Below are positions 24,150 through 34,700 of a DNA stretch of 64,000 nt, piece after piece; position 1 is the stretch's first letter; each line of letters begins with the position of its first letter. A program made the translations under genes and the position numbers. Source of the stretch: Tetraselmis striata (taxonomy: Eukaryota; Chlorophyta; Chlorodendrophyceae; Chlorodendrales; Chlorodendraceae); the NCBI GenBank assembly GCA_006384855.1, contig VCJN01000548.1, positions 86,435 to 150,434 of the forward strand. The letters are read 5' to 3'. The notes under the pieces are model-generated. The model was given only the letters and a program-made list of their open reading frames with translations, was not told where the DNA came from and did not search any database.

Positions 24150-24151
<2 letters not shown>

Positions 24152-24323
24152 GGCGTGGCGCAGAGATCGCGGACAACTAGTGTCGACATCAGTTTACCCG
24201 AAGCTAGGTACGGGGAGGGAAAAGGTAAACCCCAAGAACACAGCTCTAAACAAAACGTTGAACAACAGAGAACTGCTCGTAGCGCTTGTTTGCCAATTAG
24301 TTTCAAAGGGAGGGGGCTATGTG

Positions 24324-24383
24324 ATCACATCGCTTCCCGCGGTAACCCGTACCGTAGTGCGCAAACTGCCCGAATATGTTATC
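24324..24383 (+). repeat. Inverted repeat, left arm (partner 25457-25520)
   Basis: About 60 bases containing ATCACATCGCTTCCCGCGG and ACTGCCCGAAT occur here and, inverted, at 25457-25520 with roughly 85% identity. The arms enclose about 1.1 kb with no recognised gene. They may be two copies of one repeat in opposite orientation or subterminal repeats of a decayed element. Confidence 0.65.
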
Positions 24384-26400
24384 TTCGAAATGCCGTTTTC
24401 CGCCCACGCAACTGCAAGCGTGCGGCTGCGGCACGGCGCCATGTACATGCCCACCCATTCGTCACCTTGCCACATTCTCATTCACAGCCACCCACTGCCC
24501 CGCAACCAACCGCGGCACCGGCCCGGATCCCGCGCGGGCACCATGGACCCCAAACGGGACTTCCGGCTGCCTTGCGCGGCTGCTTTGGCCTGAGAGGCCA
24601 AGCAATTCAAGTTCTCCATGGCCACCCTCAAGACCATGCGCAGTGCTCGCACGCCCACCCTCTCACATCCCTCAACTTCGCACCAATGCCGATGATCTGC
24701 TCGGCGTAGGAAAAGTGCCTTTCACGGTTAGAGGACCTAGCCACGTGTATTAGGCAACTTTCTGTCTTACTGGACTCTATCCTAGCGTGTTTTACAATCC
24801 CTTAGTCGCGTTTCCGTGGATCGGTGTTACTGTGGCAGAGCGCGAGTGGGAGGATGGCACCGGTGGGGGCGCGGCACCCACCCTCAGCCAACTACCCGGT
24901 TGCGCAGCCCGGACCAACCCTCGCTACCCGAACCACGACGGCATCAGGTTCCTAGATCTGTCCTCGGATGAGGACGAGGACGTGGCGGGTAGAGTGTCGG
25001 AGTGGGAATAGGGGAGGGGGGGGGGGGGGGGCGACGAGGAGGACGATTTGGAGCTGTCCCTGACTATACCGGACGCGTCGTGACGGTCCCGGAGCGTCTC
25101 GTCAAGCACGGCACCGTCGCACGCGGTGCCACTTACCGCTTGCCCTGCCTCGCCGAAGCGGAGGCCTTCAACATCATGGACGTCGATGGTAAGCAGCCCA
25201 TCGGCTTGCTCTAAAAATGAGTGCCGCAACGTGACTGAGCGATGGCGGTGGGGTTGGTTGGTTAATATTTACAATTAACTCGTAACGCCAATCGTACTCG
25301 CTACAAATGCCATTCTAACTTTTCTGTTGCCGCCCCCGCCCGCCCTTCGGGATACCGGCCAAAACGCTCTGCCGGTCGTTCAAGCAGGACGCCATCATCT
25401 GCTTCGTCCCTCCGATGCCGCAGGTGCACAGTGTACCAACGGTGCGAACGCATACCGATATAACACATTCGGGCAGTTTTCGCAATATCGTACGGGTTGC
25501 CGCGGGAAGCGATGTGATACCGATGTACAAGCGCAACGTAGCGCATGAAGAGGTTACGCCGGCAGTCACCCCGCCCGCTGGCTCTCCCACCCCAAGCAAG
25601 GCAACCACACGGTCGGAAGTCCTAGCGTGCCATCAAGGGGACTACGGTAGGCAAGCAGTACGGCGGTATTAGCAATTCGGAGTCCCCCAACATCTTAGGG
25701 ATGCCCCGGCCCGCCTTGAGAGAGAGCAGCGCAAGATGAGAGTGCGTGAGGGAAAGAAGATGCTTGCTGATAGAAGGAAGGCGGCGGCCAGGCGCTAGCC
25801 GCGCGCTGTAATATTTACTCTACATCTCTCACACTTTGGATCGCAATTGTCATGAAAAAGCTAATACAATACAATGGTTCTATGGGGGGAAGGGGGGTTG
25901 CGGTGCTGCGGCTCCCGTGGGCGCAGCCCGCTTGGTGCCCCCGCCCGGTGGGGGGGGGGGGGGGGGGGGCTCTATGTGGGCGCATCGCGATTCGTGCCCC
26001 GTACGCCCCGCCTCATCGGCCGCTTTGGTGCGGGCACCTCATGCTAGTGGCGCTTTATTCATGAATTTTCATGTAGCCAATAAAGACCTTCCCTACCTTA
26101 ACTCCGGTGCCCAGTAGTGCCCCTCCGGTAGGCAGTCTTTGTGACCCAGTGAGCGTGCTCATACCCGTGGCAACCATAGTTCAGCAGGTCGCCACACCAC
26201 CTGATCAGGGATATGGCCTTGCAGAATGTGGCAGATCGCGGCGGTGGCAACGTCATTCCCACTTGCAACATTGACAAATGCATGCAAGAATTTCTCGGCC
26301 ACCTGCTTGACCTGTTGTGCGCGAGCTTCCCGTAGGTTCGGAGGTGGCGGACGGGCGGTGCTGGGTGCGCGCGCTGGGTCCACGAGCCCAAGCAGCATGT
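24384..26400. other. Repeat-rich interval with unrecognised open frames
   Basis: Plus-strand open frames at 24787-25011 (ending in an acidic LSSDEDEDVAGRVSEWE) and 25002-25214 may be parts of one decayed gene. Near 25700-25795 a charged stretch (KMRVREGKKMLADRRKAAAR) ends at a stop. None is recognised. Poly-G tracts lie at about 25019-25031 and 25951-25970. The setting suggests transposon debris. Confidence 0.35.
25457..25520 (-). repeat. Inverted repeat, right arm (partner 24324-24383)
   Basis: Reverse complement match of the left arm, sharing ATTCGGGCAGTTTTCGC and CGCGGGAAGCGATGTGAT on the plus strand. Confidence 0.65.
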
Positions 26401-26590
26401 GTCAGTTTGGTGGTAGTTCGGACCGAACTCAGTTTGGTTCGGGCAATTCGGACAGTTCAGTTGTTCAGTTCAGTCCGAACTGCAGTTCAGTTCGGTCCGA
26501 AATGTATTCGATCGAACTCCCTAATCCAGTTCGCCTGAATCCATGCCAGTTCGGTCCGAACCGAACTCAGCCGATGTGAGTTCGGCACAA
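26400..26590. repeat. Cluster of palindromic TTCGGTCCGAAC-type motifs
   Basis: Within 190 bases the motif AGTTCGGACCGAACT or close variants occurs at least six times in both orientations, among them near 26415, 26485, 26497 and 26550. Each copy is itself nearly palindromic. The array is neither a simple microsatellite nor coding. Confidence 0.8.
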
Positions 26591-26867
26591 CCCTTGTAAT
26601 ATACGCCGAGAATTCTTTGTAACTACGTCGTAAGACTAGAAGTCAGAAGTAAAGTTCGCCCCGCGGGTCATCGGCCGAAGCAAGCCGCCAGCCCGCCCAA
26701 GGCCAGCACTGCTTGGCCTCGTAACGTTTTTTCCCCCCCGCCTCCGGGACAGGACTGGCACCAAAACCCTTGCGGCGTCTCCACGACGGCCCTTTAGGCA
26801 TCAGCAATCCAGTTACGGAAAGCCCTGGTAGGCGACCCTCCTTAACTCCGTTCAAGTCATCAAGCAG

Positions 26868-28729
26868 TCTCGAAGATGCCGACGCCGCCGCATTTTCAAC
26901 GCTTGCCGGCATATGGGGTGTTGACCCCGACCTCTTGGATACGCCCTCCATGCGCACGCAGCTGTCCCTCCCGGTCCAATTTGGGGGCCTCGGCATCGGC
27001 GATAATGTGTCTATAGCAGATGCCTCCCACATCGGCGCTGCCGCCCTCGTGGTTGGCCAAGCTGTGACTTTCCTCCGTGCTCAACACGCCACCCTGAGCG
27101 ACGCTGGGGCGTTCTTTTCCGACCCGTCCGGCGTGTCTAGCCCTCAAAGCCTCTACCTTGTTGGGGCGTCCTCGATCCACCAGGCTTTGGCCACCCCAAC
27201 GTTGGAGCTCGATGCCAGCGCCAACGCGTCGGCGCCGATGTGGGCTATCGAGCTTCGCGCCGCTCATACGCGTGTCGTTAACGAGTGTGGAGACGCGGTG
27301 CTCGAAGATCTAGCGGGGCCATTGGCCTCTGCCTTGAAGTTGCTCCCCTCCAAGCGCTCCCACGTTGCCCGGGCCGGCTGCTCGGACGCCGGGGCTGAGC
27401 CGGCGTCTGCTTTGCGCTCGGCGGCCGACCTCCAAGCTATCCCGCATTACTCGGACTTCCCCTTGCACTCCATGCGGAAAGTACAGGAAACCCTGAGCCA
27501 CCGCATCCACACGGTCCGTTTCGCAAAGCTGGCTGCGCGTATGCCTAGAAGCGGCCCTGACAGCAACCGCTTCCGAGGCCGCCTCTTACGCGCTGCGACG
27601 GCGTTCCTGGTGACTGATCCTCCATGTGAGGGTCGCCTTGGTGAAGTCCGTGAGCGTTCCCCTGAGTACTACGATTCCATGTTCCGCGTGGCCGCTTGCC
27701 GCCCATTTGGCCTTCCGGCGTCTCCTGTCCTCTCCCTTGGCGAGCCATGCTCTTGTGCTTCTTGCTCCTTCTCGGTACAAGGCATGCTTGCCCGTTTTGA
27801 GGATGCTGGCGTGGAGTTCACTCCTTCAACTTGGGCGGTTGCATACGCTGATCACGTGGCACGCTGCTCTGGGGGCGACTCCAATCACGCCGCACACGAG
27901 TGGGCGGCACATGGCCTTTCCGACATTTGCCACGACGTGAAGTCAGCGCTGGGCGTGGGTGTCCAGATCCTCACGGAGCCGTCGGTGCTTGTTTCTCTCC
28001 CGAAGGGCAGCGACGGGCGGCCCGCCGATGTTGGGCTTTTTGGGTATGGCGGTATCCGCGGAAACACGGTTGCTGTCGATACCACCATTGCCCCTATCCT
28101 CGGCGTGTCAACCCCGGATCCAACGACTGCTTTGCGGGCTGCAGAGCGCCACAAAATCCAGAAGTATGACGAGGGTGTCCGAAACGCCGCCGGCATGCTT
28201 CGCTTTGTCCCTTTCGCCGTTTCCGAGTTTGGCTCGCTGGCCCCGCACGCTGAGGCCTTCTTGGTGGAGCTCGCGAAAGCTAGCCAAGCACACACTGGCA
28301 AGAATATCGGCCAGCTCTTGTCTGCGTGGCGCCGCCGTTTCTCCTTGCTCATCAACATGGCTCATGCAGACAATGTTCTTGGCGGGGTCGCGGCCGCGCG
28401 TGTGGCACGTGATGGTGCTCCTGCGCCCGCGTCGCGTCGTTCGTCGGCATGTGTTGCTATGACCCGGGTCATTGGCTGCAAGCGTCCTCGCCGTGCCTGA
28501 TAGCCTACCCCGGGGCGGGGGTTCTTGGAGTTTCTGGCAGCTAAGTGACTTCGTGGTTCCCTTGGCTCCTTTTTGTCTATTGGCTCCCTGTCCTCCTGTT
28601 CGACCTTGTTTTCAGGCTTAAGTATCTCTTTTGCTGGCAACCTCTCATAATTGCTCTTAGTTCTCTTTGTAGTGCGTTTTTTGTGAAAGCCCCGATGTAA
28701 ATATAATATACCAGGTAAAAAAAAAAAAA
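26868..28729 (+). mobile_element. 5'-truncated non-LTR retrotransposon with poly(A) tail and target-site duplication, copy A
   Basis: The insert is bracketed by AGTCATCAAGCAG (26855-26867 and 28729-28741) and ends in 13 A (28717-28729). It holds one uninterrupted reading frame to a stop at 28500, about 544 residues, plus 230 bases of 3' UTR. The protein is the C-terminal part of a reverse-transcriptase ORF. It begins with a post-polymerase segment (LPVQFGGLGIGDNVSIADAS). A Cys/His cluster follows (CSCASC, then HVARC and NHAAHEW), then RPADVGL with a following VDTTI, resembling a restriction-like endonuclease core, and a C-terminal helical region. The first in-frame Met (26770) lies in flanking DNA and is not a real start. 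Intact frame and clean duplication indicate recent insertion. Confidence 0.85.
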
Positions 28730-28741
28730 GTCATCAAGCAG

Positions 28742-29282
28742 ATTGCCGAAGCATTATTCTGCAAGACCTCGGAACGTATTACAGGTAGTCAGTACAGTAA
28801 CCGCGATCGACGTATCCGCGGCGCGCGCGCCCCGCGTGTCTGCAGCGCGCGCGGAAGCCGCCGAGATGATGACGGGATTATGGATATGATATGGCAACCG
28901 CGCCCAGCTCGAGCTTCACGTTTCTGGAGGAGACGCGGGAGGGCACACTCCAAACAGGCCAGGGTTACCAGTAAGGATTCGCAGCAGGCGCGGGGACGTA
29001 CCTGTAGTTATTGCCGGTGCCGTAATACGCCACCTGCACTAGAAGATACCGGTCCGGGGAGCGCCACCTGCGCATCGCCCCGTCAGCCTGGCGTGCGATA
29101 CTCGGCAGCAAGAGGTGTGATCCTGCCGCTGCCCCCAGGCCACTTGCCGCTGGAGGGTCTGAACGCTGAGGTTGAGCGCGAGCTGGAACGGTCTTCGTGT
29201 CGGCTGAACCCGCCTGTCCGTTCCCTGGCACGGGCTATGAACCCGGGCGGATAAAGAACAGAAAAATTCCCAACCCGCGGGC
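28742..29282. other. Interval between the retrotransposon and the uncertain minus-strand gene
   Basis: GC-rich DNA with no confident exon. A minus-strand open stretch near 29130-28990 reads MRRWRSPDRYLLVQVAYYG and could be a further exon of the gene at 29283-29571, but no family is recognised. Confidence 0.3.
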
Positions 29283-29571
29283 GTGGCCGGCCCGCCCGGG
29301 CATATCAGAGGGAAGCCCCAGTAAGATAGCACGCCACACTCCTCCGTCACATTGATCATTTCTGGGGGGGAGGGGGGGGGGGGGGGCGGGGGGGGAGGGG
29401 GGTATACGCCTTTCCTTTGTAGCTGTCGCTCCGCTGAGCACCTCGACGACCTGGGCGCAGATGGCGGACGTACTTGCTGCCCCGGAATGCCTGGCGGCCC
29501 CGGGCGGGCCGGGCGCGAGCGGCGGCGATACAGGCCAAGCCTGCAACGGAGCCATTGAGGGAAGCGGTCAT
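29283..29571 (-). CDS. Possible small gene, unrecognised, at least two exons
   Basis: Support comes from structure, not homology. On the minus strand a donor (AA|GTACGT at 29473) and an acceptor (CCCCCAG at 29362) bracket a 112-base intron filled with sense-strand C tracts, as in the real genes of this window. Exon 1 could begin at 29571 with MTASLNGSVAGLACIAAARA, which looks like a plastid-targeting peptide, or at 29555 in another frame. The first choice continues in exon 2 to a stop near 29235, the second is open to 29039. I cannot tell which frame is used and recognise neither product. Confidence 0.25.
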
Positions 29572-31792
29572 CAGCAGACGGTGCGTCCCTCACCGCCCCT
29601 TCCGCCGCGCCTCGTCGTCTGGCCGGCACTGTCGTCACGCGGGCTCGGCCGGGCGCTGATGGCACAGAGTGGCCCATCCACCGCCAATCCGTCACCAATG
29701 GTCGCGTAATGCATCAACCACCGCGGCTAGCAGAGCAGGGACACAGCTGGCCGCTTTCTAGGCTCACACGGGACAAGGGGTGGTAGTGCCCGTATCGAGC
29801 TTTTGGAATCCCATGCCGCGCATGTTACTACTACTACTACTACTACTTTGGGGAGAGGGGGGGGGGGGGGGGGGGGGGGCTTGCCTGCTCAGTGGTGCTG
29901 TTGCAGGCAGCCCTCCTCCTGTGGGACCAGCTGCGAGGTGTGCTGAGCCGGGATATCCGGACATAGAGAGATTTGTCCGGACTGGCTTCGAATGGCATGG
30001 GCGATGTGTGCGATGCCACTCTCTAAGGGGTCACTCTCCCTGCTCAGCAGGCGCACATACTGCACGACGGCACGTCCTAATCTAGTGAAACCAACAGCTT
30101 GCCGGGCCGGGTACCCAGCGAATGTGCACCCTTAGATGGCGATGCAAGTGAGATGTAGCTGGGCAGAGATCCAGCGAGCACTAGTGTTTGCTGGAAGCAC
30201 TCCTGGGAACGTCCGTGGTACCGCCGTGGAATTCTTAGTCAAGGAGAGGCCTTTTGGGAATACGGGTATATGCTTCGCGGGTGTACTCACTGGGCAGGTC
30301 ACTGCAAGAGTGCAGTGGGATCCATGCAACACATAAGTGGGTTCTCACAGGGTAGTTCCATGGAAACGCATATGTATCAGCGGCGGCATACCACCACCCC
30401 GGCCCCACATTGCATTGCCTACACGTTCTCCTTGGCCAGGTGAATCTTTCCCTTCCATTCTGCGCCAGCAAGAGCAGTAGCAGTTAGTGCTGGAAGCCAG
30501 TTTGTTTCCGATGAGTGTGAAGCTATTCCACACATGGACTGTTTATTTGCACATATCAGTGATATACCATATGGCCAGAGGGCTGCATTGTGTCGGCGCA
30601 GTCTGTTCCACCTTGGCTGAGATACTGTTTGAAACTGCGGAGCTGCTTTGTTGGGCCCCCGGTCTCCTACTCCTCAGGTGGATGCATCCTTACCTCTTAC
30701 CTGCTACTCGCAGCACATAAGGACCAAAATCATTCAAACGCCGCCTGTAGAGGATGCCGGCTCAAGCTTTCCTGCTGCCAGCCCTATTTTAAATCCATTG
30801 TTATGTGGCAGCCGACGAGGGAGGAAATCAAACAACATCTGATTTAAGTAGGCCTTGCGGCGCGCATCAGCAGCGTCCTTGCTCGTATAGTAGGTACCCG
30901 GTAGTAAGATTAATATGATGCCTGGTCGATTAATTCTATGTATTTAAGGTAGTAACTTTAAGGTACTACCTTAATACCTTAATTAGGGTATTAACATTTA
31001 CATTTGATGTATTTAAGTTATTCACATTATTAACCGACACATAAGCTCCCCGGGATTTAATGATGGAAGTATCCAGGGGTAAGCGCGCCCCCATCATACC
31101 AATTTTAGGGTATGTGCAGAACCCTATTCTAGTGTTGTATTTTTACAGCACATGTTGTACGACTACAACACATTTTGCCGAGGCAATATTATAGTATTTA
31201 GGTAGCCTAACTACAATAATATAGTAGTACGACTTGCACCTCGTACTATAGGTAGTCATTTCCGATATATCGCCTTCTGCTGCTAGCTCATGTAATTATT
31301 CACTATAGGTAGTATATTAGTACGGTACTGGGATGAACATTCGACAGTACTGTACATTACCAGTAAGTTGCGCGCGTATAACTTCCAGGTACCGTGCAAG
31401 TTAGACCGGCGCGGTGATGCGTACTGGATTCGCCCCCTCACCCACCCCTTTGCCGCCTCGACCCCCTTCGTGCGCGCGTCGTCCGACTCGCAGCAGCAAG
31501 TTATCCCTAAACCCCTGCTTTGATTCCTCCAACTTTCAGCGCTTCCAGTGCTTGAAAGTTTTTGTGCACGTGCCAGCTGCCGCGCGCATGAATCCTTACT
31601 CCGGCGAGAGGTATGTACCTCGAGGAATCTGGCCTGGCTAGTGCGTGACACGATGCGTTATCGGGGTGTCGTCCGACCTAGGCTAGTCGCTGCGAGAACG
31701 CGCCAAGTATAATTCCACCACGATTATGCACAAACATTCCTGCTCCCTGCGCCGAGCTAAAGCGCCGAGTCCCCCCATCCGGCCTGCTGCAG
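29572..31792. other. Interval upstream of Pumilio without supported genes
   Basis: Contains a CTA trinucleotide run at about 29826-29846 and a poly-G run at about 29852-29879. An AT-rich stretch follows at about 30900-31310 with repeated AAGGTAGTA/TACCTTAA elements. The 5' exon(s) and promoter of the Pumilio gene must lie in its right part; ATGAATCCTTACTCCGG at 31588 is one possible start, but its donor phase does not fit the next exon. Confidence 0.45.
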
Positions 31793-34700
31793 GGTGTCCC
31801 GAGCGCGCTGCAGGCTCGCCTGGGCCCGGCATTCCGCGGCCTGAAACGCTGCGGCAGCGCGCCGCCCGACATTCTCGACACGCCGGACGCCGCGGAGCGG
31901 CTCTGCGCCCTCGGTGGAGACTGGTCGGGCGGCGGCGGCGATCAGGGCGCGGCGGAGGGCGGCATCTGGCTGGACCGCCTGGAAGTGCCAGAGGGAGAGC
32001 TGTCTCCAAACAGCAAGTGCGACCCCCCCCCCCCCCCCCCCCCCCCCAGCACCTGTTTCGCCCCGCCCGGTAGTATGTTACCGCGTACTGTTACAGTACC
32101 GCTGTTTCACAATTGTACAACTGTGCGCGCCTAACTACCCCAGCGATTGCCATCAGCAGCCACGAGTAGGAAGTGAGCGCGGTTCCTGCGGTGCCAACCC
32201 CTCTCACACCCCTCTTCCCCATACAAATCATCTCCAGGGAGCAGGCGGCGTTGTCCGACCCCGCGTACCTGCAGTACTACTATTCGCACAAGAACATCAA
32301 CCCGCGGCTGCCGCCGCCGCGCGTCTCTGGGGGCATGACCTCCGGACAGATGAGCAGCACCCGGGCGCCACTGGGCAGCGAGGGGGGCGAGTTTAAGGTG
32401 CTGTGCCCCCCCTTCCGAGACATCTGAGCCTTGAGTGGCGGCATGCCCAGGGCATGCTTAAGGCTGTGTGCCATGCCCCCTCTGTCCCCCCATGGTCTTA
32501 TTGTGCTAGTGCGCTGTGTCCCAGGGCGAGGTCCAGCCTAGCTCACTCTACATGCAGAAGGACGTGGTGTACTCCACAAACATAGAGAGTAAGAGCCGCA
32601 GCCGGGATGGTGGCAGCCGTCTGCAGGTGCTCTCCCCCCCCCCCCCCCCCCCCCCACCCCCCCGTCCGGCACCATGGCTGTTTTTTCAGGGCAATTCCTT
32701 GGGGCAGTGGCTAATGCCGGCGCGTCGGAACGGCACTGCCGCAGGAGAGCAGCTTAATGGTGGGTCCCTGGGCACAGGGGAGCGAGCCTGGCAAGGGCCT
32801 CATGGGCCTGTCGCCCCTTAAGCCGGGCAACAAGACCTGGGTGAGTGCGGCCGCTGCCCTGTTGTGATGTAGGCAGCAAGCGGGGCAGCTGCCGACGCGG
32901 TCGCGGCCGCGGCCGTGGCCGTTTTTGTGCTGAGCCGCGTGCTGTTGCGGCAGGACTCGGAGTACAACATGAACGCCTCGTCGCCTGTCTTTGGCCATCC
33001 CAGCTCCCCCTTTGCGCCCATCCGCACCAAGCCGCCGCCCGATGATGCTGTGGATTTCCTGCGCTCTACGGCACTTGGCATCAAGACAGGCCGCCAGCTG
33101 GGTGAGGCCCCACAGACCCCCCTTCCCCCCAAACAGCCACCCACACACACACTCACCCACGAACACACATGTGCACTTGCTGGCCATCCACAAAGCCGGC
33201 AATGGTGACTGGCTTGCGGATTTCTCATGTATTGCCTGTTGCTGGTTGTCCGGCAGGCTTGGGCGGCTACGGGTCTGCGCCAGGAACGCCCACAAAGTCC
33301 TACTTTGAGGGGGCCGCCACCCCGCAGGAGGGCGGCTCTGGGCTCTTTGCTGACGACGGCGGGCTGATGCTCAACCGGCACCTCCAGAACAAGCTCAGCA
33401 CACTGTCCAGCAGCCACAGCCTCGGTTCGCTGAGCGCGCACGTGCAGCCAAACCTGAGCGTTGAGGGCGCCCAGCACTCGCAGCCATCCACGCCTACCCT
33501 GGGCGGTGGCGGTGCCGGCTCCGGTGCTGGGTATGACGGCTCGCTGCAGGTGGGCGGGCTCAGCATGCAGGTGCGCACGGCCTAGCCTAGTAGCCCTGCT
33601 GGTGCATGAGCCATGCTACAGAGTTCACATGCTACAGAGTACACATCGAGCTCGCTGATTGGGAGCTGGTGAGGTTGCTCGGGAAATTCAGCGGCTGGAT
33701 GATGACGCTGGTGTACATTTCCCCACATCCCCATGCAGACCCTGTATTCTCCTATTTGGGGTTTCGGGGGAATAGTCATTGGGGCCGGAATCCGCTTCAA
33801 CAAAGGCCCCCTGCCCCTCCCCCTCCCCCTCCCCCCCTCGCGAGTCATGGAGGCAGTGGCAAGCGGGCTGACCTGCTGCGGCTCCCGCGTTGCAGGAGGT
33901 GACGGAACAGATGGCATCGCAGCACCTCGAGCCGGCGCGCTATGGGTCGCGTGACTCCTCGCCGGCACACCGCTCCCCGGACCTAACGCCGCCGCAGATG
34001 TCGCCACCGCGGGAGAGCGCGGTGGGATACGCCTCGCCGCGCGGGCAGCGCAGCCCGGGACAGGCGGCGCCCGTGGCGGAGCCCATCCTGCCGGACAACA
34101 TGTACCCTGGCGTGGGGCCCATGCCCGGCTACGCATCCCCCATGCCGGGCTCCCCGCCGCTGCCCTGCGTCATGGAGGGCCTCATGGGCGCCGGCGGTAT
34201 GGACTTCAACACCTTCAGCGCTCCCATGCCCGGCGTCAGCCAGCACCCTGGTGTGGCGCAGCAGATGCAGGCGGCGGCGGCCATGTCCATGATGTACCCC
34301 TTTTATGCGCAGCAGCAAAGCGTGCAGGTCCCCCCCCCCCCCCCCCCTTCTCTTCTGAGGCCCGCCCTCAAACTATGGGCAGTGACGGGGGCACTCCCCG
34401 CCACACCCGCACCTGTCAAAACCACTGAATTGGTAACAATTAAATCTTTGAACTACACTAGATTAAATTGGACCGGACAAAGCAAATCAAATTAAATTGA
34501 AACCAAATTAAATTGGTAGGGGCGGGGTCGGGCACCCCTGTAGTTTGGGTAAAGTCGGGGAAGGCCAGAAGGGGTTGGGGCCAATCCTGATGGGCGTATA
34601 GTGCGAGATTCTTTGTGTTTGCGCATGTCTAGGGTTTAGCATGGCAAGTGTGTGGGAGTTTGCTGTCTTGAGGAGGAGGAGATGTGGGATGGAGGGCTAG

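Noticed and set aside
26770-26867. N-terminal 33 codons of the 576-codon frame
   Set aside because: They lie outside the retrotransposon insertion, upstream of and within the target-site duplication; the Met is a chance start.
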